From JBMOKU01 sp049324315 (GTDB lineage Bacteria; Bacillota; Clostridia; Peptostreptococcales; Thermotaleaceae): DNA of 24,588 bases. Below are positions 14,822 to 22,922 of the stretch, piece after piece. The notes under the pieces were generated by a model. The model did not search any database. It had not been told where the DNA came from and saw only the letters and a list, made by a program, of their open reading frames with translations. The stretch lies in assembly GCA_049324315.1 (NCBI GenBank), contig JBMOKU010000005.1:1-24588 (forward strand). Reading direction: 5' to 3'. Made by a program: the position numbers and the translations under genes. Each line of letters begins with the position of its first letter. Positions within the stretch are counted from its first letter, which is position 1.

Positions 14822-15710
14822 CCCCTGACATATGGATGCAAAGAATTTTATATAATGTTTCCTTTAAGTCCTTCCTATGGACTATTTTGTCCACAAAGCC
14901 CTTTTCTCTTAAAAATTCAGCGCTTTGAAATCCCTCAGGAAGCTTTTGCCTGATCGTTTGCTCGATAACCCTAGGTCCGGCAAATCCAATTAATGCCCCC
15001 GGTTCTGCAATAATGATATCTCCAAGCATAGCAAAACTGGCCGTCACGCCTCCTGTTGTTGGATCAGTCAGTACCGAAAGGAATAACTGGTTTTCATCTG
15101 AAAGTTTGCTTAAGGCAGCCGATGTTTTTGCCATCTGCATCAGAGATAAAATCCCTTCCTGCATTCTTGCTCCACCTGAAGCAGAAAAGATAATGACAGG
15201 CATCCTTTTTTCTATAGCCATATCAATTGCTCTTGTTATTCTTTCGCCAACAACGCACCCCATGCTTCCCATCATAAAGTATGCATCCATAACACATATG
15301 ACTACATCAATATTATTGATTTTTCCTATTCCTGTTATAACACCTTCCTTTTCTCCCGTTTTACTTTTTGCCTGCTCTAGTTTTTCTTGATATCCTGGGA
15401 AATTTAGAGGATCGGATATTTTTATCACATGATCATCTTCTATGAAGCTGTCCTTATCCAGAAGAAGATTGAGTCTGTCCCGGGCACCGATTCTAAAGTG
15501 ATGACCACAATTAGGGCATGTATAAAAATACTTCTTTATATCCTCTTTTAGAAGGATATTCTTGCAGCTTGGACATTGAACACGCATGTCATCGTCAAAG
15601 ACCTTTTCTTCTCTCTTTAAGCTAGCGTAAGCGCTTTTTTCCGCATCTGTCTTATTGTAAACATTGATGGTTGCATACTTATTCTTTTTCCGAAAAATCT
15701 CACTTAACAT
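14805..15710 (-). CDS. accD: Acetyl-CoA carboxylase carboxyltransferase subunit beta
   Basis: AccD is the zinc-ribbon subunit of the carboxyltransferase. In the 301 residues, the zinc ligands are Cys46, Cys49, Cys65 and Cys68 (CPSC and CPNC), followed by the crotonase-type core with IMDAYFMMGSMG, IIFSASGGARMQEG, TDPTTGGVTASFAMLGD and IGFAGPRVIEQT. These are complete and normally ordered. AAGGGGTGA precedes the ATG. The gap from accC is 17 bases and the gene runs into accA, so the two subunits are made in step. Confidence 0.97.
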   Translation of the reverse strand: MLSEIFRKKNKYATINVYNKTDAEKSAYASLKREEKVFDDDMRVQCPSCKNILLKEDIKKYFYTCPNCGHHFRIGARDRLNLLLDKDSFIEDDHVIKISDPLNFPGYQEKLEQAKSKTGEKEGVITGIGKINNIDVVICVMDAYFMMGSMGCVVGERITRAIDMAIEKRMPVIIFSASGGARMQEGILSLMQMAKTSAALSKLSDENQLFLSVLTDPTTGGVTASFAMLGDIIIAEPGALIGFAGPRVIEQTIRQKLPEGFQSAEFLREKGFVDKIVHRKDLKETLYKILCIHMSGGGKAE

Positions 15711-15727
15711 ATGCTCACCCCTTGTAA

Positions 15728-17080
15728 TTATGAATTACCCTTCATGATCTCTTTCTCTATAAAGGCAGTATGGATCTGGTTTTTCCAAAATTTTTCATGA
15801 TTCATGATTTCTCTATGAAACTCAATATTCGTAGGAATCCCTGTTATAACGATTTCATCCAGTGCTCTTTTCATTCTGCTTACAGCTTCATTTCTATCTG
15901 ATCCCCATGCAATTAGCTTCCCGACCATAGAATCATATGTTGCAGGTATCTTGTAGCCACTGTATAAATGACTGTCTAATCTGACGCCATTACCTCCGGG
16001 AATATAATATCCTTCAATGATACCAGGTGAAGGTTTAAAATTATTTTGAACGTCCTCAGCATTGATTCTGCACTCAATTGCATGTCCGGTGATTTTTATA
16101 TTTTCTTGCGTAAAACTCAACTTTTGTCCAGAAGCAATCTTGATCTGTTCTTTGATTAAGTCAATGCCCGTAATAGATTCAGTGACAGGATGTTCTACCT
16201 GAATTCTTGTATTCATTTCAATAAAATAAAAGTTATGGTGTTTATCCATTAAGAACTCTATTGTACCGGCATTCACATAATTTACAGCCCTTGCGGCCCT
16301 TAACGCTGTTTTGGCCATTTCTTCCCTTAAAGCACTGGATATAACGCTGCAAGGCGCTTCTTCGATCATTTTTTGGTTGCGCCTTTGCAAGGTGCAGTCC
16401 CGTTCACCGAGATGAACGATTTGACCATGTTCATCCGCTAAAATTTGAAACTCAATGTGTCTGGGTTCCTCTATGTATTTTTCTACATACATGGAATCGC
16501 TGTGAAAAGCAGTAACTGCTTCTGATTTTGCCAAATGAAATGCTTGTGTAAACTTGTCGGGCTCGTAGACGATTCTCATTCCCCTTCCGCCGCCACCATT
16601 TGCAGCTTTGATCATAACTGGGAATCCAATTTTATTGGCTAAATCAAATGCCTTCTGAGCTTCATTCGTAGCATCCTCAGATCCCGGAACGACGGGTACT
16701 CCAGCTTCGATCATTGTTTTTCTCGCCTCAGCTTTATTTCCCATTTTCCTTATCTGCTCTTCCGTAGGTCCAATGAATTTAATGCCATATAAGCTGCATT
16801 GCTTTACAAATTCATGATTTTCTGAAAGAAATCCATATCCGGGATGTATTGCATCAGCTTTTGTCGCCAATGCAGCACTTATGATATTGTTGGGGTTCAG
16901 ATAACTTTTTGATGAGATTGCAGGTCCGATGCAAATGGCCTCGTCAGCCAAATGCATATGTAATGATTCTTTATCGATCTCTGAATAAACCGCAACCGTT
17001 TTTATATTTAGCTCTTTACATGCACGAATGATCCTTAGGGCAATTTCACCCCTATTGGCAATGAGTATTTTGTTAAACAT
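15728..17080 (-). CDS. accC: Biotin carboxylase subunit of acetyl-CoA carboxylase
   Basis: AccC is the ATP-grasp enzyme that carboxylates biotin on the carrier protein using bicarbonate. The 450-residue length is standard. Visible motifs are the N-terminal KILIANRGEIALRIIRACKE, HPGYGFLSEN, the glycine-rich ATP loop NGGGGRGMRIV, RDCTLQRRNQKMIEEAPC, and the metal and catalytic segment FYFIEMNTRIQVEHPVTE. It starts eight bases after accB, the usual accB-accC pairing. A pyruvate carboxylase role is unlikely because no transcarboxylase domain is present. Confidence 0.97.
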   Translation of the reverse strand: MFNKILIANRGEIALRIIRACKELNIKTVAVYSEIDKESLHMHLADEAICIGPAISSKSYLNPNNIISAALATKADAIHPGYGFLSENHEFVKQCSLYGIKFIGPTEEQIRKMGNKAEARKTMIEAGVPVVPGSEDATNEAQKAFDLANKIGFPVMIKAANGGGGRGMRIVYEPDKFTQAFHLAKSEAVTAFHSDSMYVEKYIEEPRHIEFQILADEHGQIVHLGERDCTLQRRNQKMIEEAPCSVISSALREEMAKTALRAARAVNYVNAGTIEFLMDKHHNFYFIEMNTRIQVEHPVTESITGIDLIKEQIKIASGQKLSFTQENIKITGHAIECRINAEDVQNNFKPSPGIIEGYYIPGGNGVRLDSHLYSGYKIPATYDSMVGKLIAWGSDRNEAVSRMKRALDEIVITGIPTNIEFHREIMNHEKFWKNQIHTAFIEKEIMKGNS

Positions 17081-17088
17081 GTTCTTTA

Positions 17089-17532
17089 TTACCTCCTGAT
17101 TTTCATGAGAGGCTGGCCGTATTCTACGGTTTCTTCATTATCTACCATTATTTCAATGATTTTTCCTGACACTTCACTTTCAATGGCATTCATTGTTTTC
17201 ATGGCCTCTATGATACAAAGTGTCTGCCCCTTCTCAATGTTATCTCCTATCTTAACAAAAGGCTCTGCACTGGGACTGGATGATTGGTAATAAACCCCAA
17301 CAATCGGAGATTTGATAACATATATTTTTTCTTTGGTTTCAAGCCTATCTGCGTCAATATTTTCTGGATGCTCTTTTGTTTCTGTCTCCCTATGAATTCT
17401 ATCGTTGCTTTGTTCTTCCCTATGTAAAGGTTTGACGATTCGAATCTTACTATCATTCGTTTCAATTTCTACACACTGTATGGTCGTTTTATCAATTGTC
17501 AGTATTAATTCCTTTAAGTCACTAAGATGCAT
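17089..17532 (-). CDS. accB: Biotin carboxyl carrier protein of acetyl-CoA carboxylase
   Basis: AccB carries the covalent biotin between AccC and AccAD. The 147 residues comprise an N-terminal helical region, a charged flexible linker (about 37-68), and a biotinyl domain whose attachment site is Lys112 in EAMKTMN. The AccB thumb region (YYQSSSPSAEPFVKIGD) distinguishes it from lipoyl domains. I chose the ATG at 17532, eight bases after GGGGG, over an in-frame GTG two codons earlier that would sit almost on the ribosome site. It is first in the accBCDA operon, directly behind the operator and promoter described at 17563-17619. Confidence 0.96.
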   Translation of the reverse strand: MHLSDLKELILTIDKTTIQCVEIETNDSKIRIVKPLHREEQSNDRIHRETETKEHPENIDADRLETKEKIYVIKSPIVGVYYQSSSPSAEPFVKIGDNIEKGQTLCIIEAMKTMNAIESEVSGKIIEIMVDNEETVEYGQPLMKIRR

Positions 17533-17562
17533 ACCCACATCCCCCTTTTTTAGTTATCTAGT

Positions 17563-17581
17563 ATTAGTACCTGGTTATAAT
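17563..17581 (-). promoter_or_regulatory. FapR-type operator in front of accB
   Basis: The 19-base ATTAGTACCTGGTTATAAT is an imperfect palindrome (ATTAGTACC facing ATTATAACC) that closely resembles the FapR box of Bacillus (core TTAGTACCTGNTACTAA-like, recalled from memory). It begins about four bases past the expected transcription start, where a bound repressor would block initiation. FapR is released by malonyl-CoA, the product of this operon. No fapR gene is in the window. Confidence 0.6.
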
Positions 17582-17591
17582 ACATGCTATT

Positions 17592-17619
17592 ATTATAGCA
17601 TACAATTTTAATTTTTCAA
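17592..17619 (-). promoter_or_regulatory. Sigma-A promoter of the acc operon
   Basis: On the minus strand TTGAAA (17614-17619), a 16-base spacer and a perfect TATAAT (17592-17597) precede accB by about 60 bases. The start is expected near 17585, immediately upstream of the FapR-type palindrome. Confidence 0.7.
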
Positions 17620-17628
17620 TTATTTATG

Positions 17629-17660
17629 AAAAAAGCACCCTTAAATTTTTTAAGGATGCT
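17629..17660 (-). terminator. Terminator of the selA-to-GerMN transcript
   Basis: On the minus strand AGCATCCTTAAA pairs with TTTAAGGGTGCT (one mismatch) and is followed by TTTTTC. It sits about 310 bases past the GerMN gene, just before the acc promoter, and would insulate acc from read-through. Confidence 0.75.
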
Positions 17661-17700
17661 CAGTATAGGTTTATGCTTTTAAAGTGAAATTAATCTTTTC

Positions 17701-17869
17701 GGAACGGCACGGGAGGAGATCGCTGAAAAAGTAACTCATCACCCGGCAACACATGGGGACAGGGCCTCAGTCCGGCAAAAATCACACCGGGCAGTGGACC
17801 AGTCCCCAAGTCTTGCCTCCTTTGCTCAAATACCCTGAGTTTTTCAGTGACCTCCACGGGGGCCGTTCC
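17701..17869. repeat. GC-rich foldback element
   Basis: Between the GerMN gene and its terminator lies a gene-free, visibly GC-richer stretch. Its ends are perfect inverted copies, GGAACGGC (17701-17708) and GCCGTTCC (17862-17869). Further in, CTGAAAAA (17723-17730) faces TTTTTCAG (17840-17847), and TGGGGAC (17754-17760) faces GTCCCCA (17802-17808), with CCGG near the tip on both sides. Parts recur at 103-158. It looks like a REP or BIME-type element; the transposase responsible is not in the window. Confidence 0.6.
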
Positions 17870-17909
17870 CTACAAGAGATCATACATTCTGTCCTAGAAG
17901 CGTAAATAT
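17868..17909. repeat. About 40-base repeat shared with the prfC foldback
   Basis: This stretch (CCCTACAAGAGATCATACAT onward) matches the reverse complement of 13447-13488 with about four or five mismatches. The remainder, 17910-17967, shows nothing further I can support before the GerMN gene stop. Confidence 0.65.
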
Positions 17910-17967
17910 ACAACAGTAACGCATGTCCGTACTTAATGAGCAATTTCATGGTGCAAATTTTTCTTTT

Positions 17968-18834
17968 CTACAGGACAATTTTCCAAATGCCATTTTCATT
18001 GATCATTTTCCAATGCTCTACTACCACATGTTCTTTTCCGATAACAGGTTTGTTTATTTCTTTAAAAGTAACCACTACAACTACATAGGAACTGAATTTT
18101 TGCGTTTGATACTGAAAAATCTCATAATCTCGCAGCTCTTTAACATAGTTCCCCATAAAAAGCTTGAAGTCATCAACCTTTGCCTTAGCTTTACTGCTTT
18201 CATGAAGCATTTGATATGCCTTTTCAAATTGGTTTCCTTTGGACAGCTGAAAGAAATCACTAAAGGTATCAAATGGTGTTTTTATTTTCTTTTCGATCAG
18301 GTCTTCATTCCGATAGAAAGTATCCTTCACTGAGTAATATTTCTCAATCGATTGAATCTTTTGTGCTTCAACGAATAACTGTACGCCATGGACGGTATCC
18401 AATTCCGTCAGTGAGTTAACAATAGACCATATGGTAATCACTTCATTAACAGAATCAGCGGATATTCCTGCTAGAAAATTTTTAGAAAGATTCACATAAC
18501 AGATGCCATCCACCGTTGTCACCGACAGAATCTTTGTATCTGGTGATAGTGTAGATTTTAACAGTTTATTCCGAGGTCCCTTAATCAGTTCTTCTAAAAT
18601 AATTAGCGCTGCCTTCTGCTCAGAAGATATGATGACCCTTTCTTCAATCTGAAGCCCGTTACTTTCGGGATTCCCAAAGTACAATTTCATTTCATGCCTT
18701 GTTTTATCAGGAATTGGAGCTATAGGCGGTTGATTTTTATGGTATCCGGTATTATCGGAGAAATTATTTACCATCGTGATAAGACTGACAATTATGATGC
18801 ACATAAACAACACTCTATTTAATATTTTCAACAC
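17968..18834 (-). CDS. GerMN-domain envelope protein
   Basis: The 288-residue product has an N-terminal membrane segment (about residues 6-22, LFMCIIIVSLITMV), no lipobox Cys, then a GerMN (sporulation/spore germination) domain at about 50-160: LYFGNPESNG, ALIILEELIKGP, VDGICYVNLSKNFL, EVITIWSIVNSLTEL and VQLFVEAQ. The C-terminal part (about 185-288, ending NENGIWKIVL) looks like an NTF2-type fold. The start is GTG at 18834, or TTG three bases later, which has better spacing (7) from AGGAGG; an ATG upstream at 18870 lies inside the kinase gene. It follows the kinase by about 20 bases. A role in cell-envelope sensing or sporulation is inferred from domain and context. Confidence 0.72.
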   Translation of the reverse strand: MLKILNRVLFMCIIIVSLITMVNNFSDNTGYHKNQPPIAPIPDKTRHEMKLYFGNPESNGLQIEERVIISSEQKAALIILEELIKGPRNKLLKSTLSPDTKILSVTTVDGICYVNLSKNFLAGISADSVNEVITIWSIVNSLTELDTVHGVQLFVEAQKIQSIEKYYSVKDTFYRNEDLIEKKIKTPFDTFSDFFQLSKGNQFEKAYQMLHESSKAKAKVDDFKLFMGNYVKELRDYEIFQYQTQKFSSYVVVVVTFKEINKPVIGKEHVVVEHWKMINENGIWKIVL

Positions 18835-18853
18835 AATACCTCCTGTTTTACAA

Positions 18854-20299
18854 TTAACTGCCCAAGCCAATATCTTTCGGCAGTTTTATCGTAAAAATCG
18901 TTCCTTGGTTAAGTTGACTGGTCACTTCGATTTTACCTTGATGTAGTCCAATAATTTGTTGTGTTATAGCTAATCCAAGGCCGGTACCACCTGTGCGCCT
19001 TGCCCTCGCTTTATCCACTCTGTAAAATCTCTCAAATATGTATGGAAGGCTCTCTTCCGGAATCCCGATACCATTATCTTCTATTTTGATCACCGCATCA
19101 TTAGATTCAGAATATAAGCTTATTTCCACCCGGCCGCCTTCACCAGTATACTTTATGCCATTATAGATAATATTGGTTAATGCCTGATGTATTTTTATTT
19201 GATCTAGTTGAATCTGAATCTTTTCTTCTCCATAAAAAATTAAATCGATGTTTTTCTTGTCTGCCAGCGGTTTAAGCCTTCGTAAAACATTCTCAATTAA
19301 ATAATTAACATAGGTTATCTGATAATTTAGTTCTAGTTTGCCTTTATCAATATCTACCAATGCAAGAAGACTTTCAATAATGGTATTAAGTCGATTGACT
19401 TCTGCATCAATATCTCCTAGAAATTCTTTATAGGTTTTTACATCGACATCATCCTGATGCAAGAGTGACTCTGATAAAAGCTTTATTGCACTAAGAGGTG
19501 TTCTTAGTTCGTGGGAAACGTTGGCCACAAAATCCTTTCTCTGCTGATCTACCTGTGCAAGTTTTGTGCTCATCATATTAAATGCACTTCCCAGGTTTGC
19601 CAGTTCATCACTGCCGGAAATCTCCACTCTTTGTTCTAAATTACCTTGCGCCATTTTAGTAATCCCGTCAGTAAGTTTCTGTATAGGCATGGAAAATATA
19701 TGGGCAAAAACAATACTTATAATTCCAGTAATAATAATACTAATCAAAGATAAAGCAAATAACACCAGCATATTTTTATTGATGCTGTCGTAAATATCCT
19801 TCAAGGATGAAGATATGAATACAGCACCATCTATTCTTTCACCCAGCCAAATCGGATAGGTAACATACATGACATTTCGATATCTGGGAATGTCATATTC
19901 CTTTGCAGCACTTTTACCATCCAGTGCTTGTGTTACTTCTTCATGTTCCATTCTTTTGTTTACAAATTCATCATAGGAATCGCTTATTACAACGCCTCTA
20001 CTGTTTAAAATCATAACTCTTGAATCAATTTCTTTGCTGAAGCTTTTTACCATATGATTCAGTTCTTCCCGTTGACTTTTTGTATTTAGTGTATCTCCAA
20101 ATTGAACTGTTCTGTTTGCAATAATACTTGCCTGCGTAAGTAGGTTCATTTCCTTTTCAGAAATATAGCTTCTCTTCATGGCTTCATTAATAAAAGAATT
20201 TATCAAAATAAGGGTAAAGATGATTAATAACAAATAGGTGGAAACAAGTTTCCACCTAATACTGACAAATGTTTTATTTCGTCCTAAAATAATAACCAA
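18854..20299 (-). CDS. WalK/PhoR-like sensor histidine kinase
   Basis: The 481-residue membrane kinase has TM1 at about 16-36, an extracytoplasmic sensor region at about 37-177, TM2 at about 178-199, a HAMP domain (about 200-252), the phosphoacceptor His263 in FVANVSHELRTPLSAIK, an N-box around NIIYNGIKYT, G1 DNGIGIPEE, an F-box near YIFERFYRVDKAR, and G2 GGTGLGLAI. The FYRVDKARxRxxGGTGLGLAI signature matches WalK (YycG). A PAS domain, present in WalK of Bacillus, is absent between HAMP and the His domain. The start is TTG, inside the last codons of the response regulator gene (26-base overlap), so translation is probably coupled. Cell-wall stress or homeostasis is a plausible signal, unproven. 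Confidence 0.9.
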   Translation of the reverse strand: MVIILGRNKTFVSIRWKLVSTYLLLIIFTLILINSFINEAMKRSYISEKEMNLLTQASIIANRTVQFGDTLNTKSQREELNHMVKSFSKEIDSRVMILNSRGVVISDSYDEFVNKRMEHEEVTQALDGKSAAKEYDIPRYRNVMYVTYPIWLGERIDGAVFISSSLKDIYDSINKNMLVLFALSLISIIITGIISIVFAHIFSMPIQKLTDGITKMAQGNLEQRVEISGSDELANLGSAFNMMSTKLAQVDQQRKDFVANVSHELRTPLSAIKLLSESLLHQDDVDVKTYKEFLGDIDAEVNRLNTIIESLLALVDIDKGKLELNYQITYVNYLIENVLRRLKPLADKKNIDLIFYGEEKIQIQLDQIKIHQALTNIIYNGIKYTGEGGRVEISLYSESNDAVIKIEDNGIGIPEESLPYIFERFYRVDKARARRTGGTGLGLAITQQIIGLHQGKIEVTSQLNQGTIFTIKLPKDIGLGS

Positions 20300-20963
20300 C
20301 TCCCCATTTTGTTAAAATATACTCTGGTTGGCTCGAATTTTTTTCAATCTTTTCCCTTAACCTTCGTACATGGACATCAACGGTTCTCAAGTCGCCAAAA
20401 TATTCATATCCCCAAATGATTTCCAACAGTTCTTCTCTACTGTAAACTTTCCCTGGATTTGAAGCTAACAGCAGTAATAAATCAAACTCTTTTGCCGTCA
20501 GATTCATCTCTTCATTCCGCAATATTACTTTCCTGCCTAATGTATTGATCGTTATACCGTCTACAGTAATTACATTGGTTGGAGCCATGGATTCACTTAT
20601 ATGCACTCTTCTTAAAACAGCTTTTATCCTTGCTTTTAACTCCAGGATGTTGAATGGTTTGGTTAGATAGTCATCCGCTCCATATTCTAGGCCTAGTATC
20701 TTACTGCTATCTTCTCCCTTTGCTGTGAGGATTACGATTGGTACCATGGATTTTTCTCTTATTCTTTTGCATACTTCTAAGCCATCAATGCCGGGAAGCA
20801 TTAAATCTAAAACAATGAGATCATAATGATTTGACAAAGCTTTCTCTAATGCTTCATTACCTTCTTCCGCTGTTTCTATCTCATAGTTTTCCTGTTCCAG
20901 GCTAAATTTAAGTCCTTTTAGCAACACAGGTTCATCGTCAACGACAAGCAGCTTATACGACAT
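20274..20963 (-). CDS. OmpR/PhoB-family response regulator, WalR-like
   Basis: The 229-residue regulator has a receiver domain with acidic pocket Asp9, Asp10 and Glu11, phosphoacceptor Asp53 (LIVLDLMLPG), Thr80 and Lys102 (LTKPFN), and a C-terminal winged-helix DNA-binding domain (LTAKEFDLLLLLASNPGKVYSREELLE, then RTVDVHVRRLREKIE). I set the start at the ATG at 20963, which has AGAGGTGA upstream and places the receiver motifs at their usual distance. Extended frames to 21065 would overlap selB. It lies 49 bases after selB and overlaps its cognate kinase gene. Confidence 0.93.
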   Translation of the reverse strand: MSYKLLVVDDEPVLLKGLKFSLEQENYEIETAEEGNEALEKALSNHYDLIVLDLMLPGIDGLEVCKRIREKSMVPIVILTAKGEDSSKILGLEYGADDYLTKPFNILELKARIKAVLRRVHISESMAPTNVITVDGITINTLGRKVILRNEEMNLTAKEFDLLLLLASNPGKVYSREELLEIIWGYEYFGDLRTVDVHVRRLREKIEKNSSQPEYILTKWGVGYYFRTK

Positions 20964-21012
20964 AATGTCACCTCTATATTTCATATTTCTTCCATGTTTT
21001 TTAGCGCTTTTT

Positions 21013-22908
21013 TTAAAACAGTACTCGTTTATCTTCAATCCTCTTTGTAATCTTGTTTTGGTCAAGATATTCTAGTAATGGTAACGCATATTTTCTCGTC
21101 GTACCAATTAAATCTCTAAACTGAGAAAGAGTGATCTCTTTATTTTCTTGAAGGTAGTTTTTGATCATTTCTACAGCCTTATGAAGATAATCTTGATGAA
21201 TATATATTTCTTCGCTAATCTTCACGATTTTGCTCATTTCAACCATTGCTGAAAAAACTTGACGGTATTCTTTTTCATTTCTACATTGTTTTAATAATTC
21301 CTCCAATGTTGGCGGCGTAAATCCGTTTTCTAAATATTTTTTTTCGATTTCATTCATTATTTTCTTTTGTCCATCTGTATATTCGATTTCAAAATCGAAT
21401 AAGCAAATATGATTGCTGTATACTTTAATGGTATTTACTTCACAGAAGAATCTGAGGATTTCATCAAACAGTTTTCCTTTTGCGTCCGGTACCGTTTTAT
21501 TTCTTAATTCTTCTTTTAGCATCCCCAAACGAAGAGGATTTTTTTTATGAAATTCATTTAAAACATTCATCATAGTTTCTTCTATTTTTTCTAGAAAGCT
21601 TCTATGGAGTACAATATTATTTCCGAATTTAACAACACTGCCGCCGGCAATCAAATCTTCGATGATTTTTGTTAACAGTACTTCACTTAATCCTGTTTGA
21701 CTCACATAAAAGCGTATATTCTCAAACTTATGACTAAACCGTTTGATAATCTTTTCTACAACCTCATCAGTACTTCCTTCTTCTTTTATTTTTAATTCTT
21801 CTAAGGTATCCTCTTTAAATCTTTTATGTTTGGAAGGATTTGGCTCTAATACGATTCCTCCTCCGATGGTTTCCATGGGTGAATAAAAACGTATAACAAA
21901 ATGATCGTTCCTTTTCGCGACCGTTTCATCTTCCAATCTTAACTGGGCATAACAGCTTTCTCCAGGTTTTAGTTCTTCTCTATCCAGAAGTACCATCCTG
22001 CATAAGATTTCACTGGTTCCATGATAGAATCTGAGTCTTTCGCGGTTGTCCAGAATTCTATGGCTATTTTTTAATAGATTGACTTTAACATCCAACATCA
22101 TTGTAGGCTGCATGGAATCATTCGCAGCCACCACATCCCCTCTTTGAATATCTTCTTTTTTGATATTCGCAAGATTTATGGCGACTCTTTGACCAGCATA
22201 CGCTGTATCGACGGTTTGACCATGAACCTGTATATTTCTTACCTTCGTTTGAAGTTTTCGGGGGTATACTGTAACCGTATCTCCTTCATGGATGATACCT
22301 TCTATTAAAGTGCCGGTAATCACCGTCCCAAATCCTGACTTGGTGAAAATTCTATCGATGGACAGTCTACTTGGCAGTCCTGTATTTCTCTCCTCGGTGA
22401 CATCTGTCATCTTATCAATGGTTCGTACAAGCTCATCAAGACCTTCTCCTGTTACTGCAGAAACCGGAATCATAGGCACATGACTAAGAAAAGTATCCTT
22501 TACACTTTCTTTAATTTCTTCTTTGACCAATTCCAACCATTCTCCATCAACAAGATCAGCTTTTGATAAAACGATAATTCCCTTCTTGACTTCGAGAATC
22601 GAAAGTATATCCAAATGCTCTTGTGTTTGAGGCATAACGCCTTCATCGGCGGCGATGACTAAAAGAACAATATCAATACCACCGACACCGGCAAGCATAT
22701 TTTTAATAAATCTTTCATGTCCAGGTACGTCGATGATTCCTGCCCGTTTTCCGCTTGGCAAGTCAAAATGAGTAAAGCCCAGCTCAATGGTTATACCTCT
22801 CTTTTTTTCTTCCTTCAAACGATCTGTATCCGTGCCGGTTAAAGCTTTAATTAGTGTAGTCTTGCCATGATCTATATGTCCCGCTGTTCCTATAATGACA
22901 TTCTTCAA
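21013..22908 (-). CDS. selB: Selenocysteine-specific elongation factor SelB
   Basis: SelB delivers Sec-tRNA to UGA codons that carry a SECIS hairpin. The 631-residue protein has an EF-Tu-like G domain (GHIDHGKTTL at about 10-19, RGITIELGF, DVPGHE, and SKAD in place of NKxD, as in SelB proteins), two beta-barrel domains, domain IV, and about 250 C-terminal residues forming the winged-helix repeats that bind SECIS RNA. The start is TTG at 22908, with AAGGAG nine bases upstream; another TTG at 22926 overlaps selA and would add six residues not seen in the family. It follows selA by 14 bases. Confidence 0.95.
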   Translation of the reverse strand: MKNVIIGTAGHIDHGKTTLIKALTGTDTDRLKEEKKRGITIELGFTHFDLPSGKRAGIIDVPGHERFIKNMLAGVGGIDIVLLVIAADEGVMPQTQEHLDILSILEVKKGIIVLSKADLVDGEWLELVKEEIKESVKDTFLSHVPMIPVSAVTGEGLDELVRTIDKMTDVTEERNTGLPSRLSIDRIFTKSGFGTVITGTLIEGIIHEGDTVTVYPRKLQTKVRNIQVHGQTVDTAYAGQRVAINLANIKKEDIQRGDVVAANDSMQPTMMLDVKVNLLKNSHRILDNRERLRFYHGTSEILCRMVLLDREELKPGESCYAQLRLEDETVAKRNDHFVIRFYSPMETIGGGIVLEPNPSKHKRFKEDTLEELKIKEEGSTDEVVEKIIKRFSHKFENIRFYVSQTGLSEVLLTKIIEDLIAGGSVVKFGNNIVLHRSFLEKIEETMMNVLNEFHKKNPLRLGMLKEELRNKTVPDAKGKLFDEILRFFCEVNTIKVYSNHICLFDFEIEYTDGQKKIMNEIEKKYLENGFTPPTLEELLKQCRNEKEYRQVFSAMVEMSKIVKISEEIYIHQDYLHKAVEMIKNYLQENKEITLSQFRDLIGTTRKYALPLLEYLDQNKITKRIEDKRVLF

Positions 22909-22922
22909 AAAACATCGCTCCT

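Noticed and set aside
17701..17967. Small protein gene in the acc-GerMN interval
   Set aside because: Open frames here are short, lack ribosome sites and follow the inverted-repeat structure of the element.
20964..21065. Longer N terminus for the response regulator overlapping selB
   Set aside because: The ATG at 20963 has AGAGGTGA at the right distance and places the receiver acidic residues at their usual positions; the extension overlaps the selB end.
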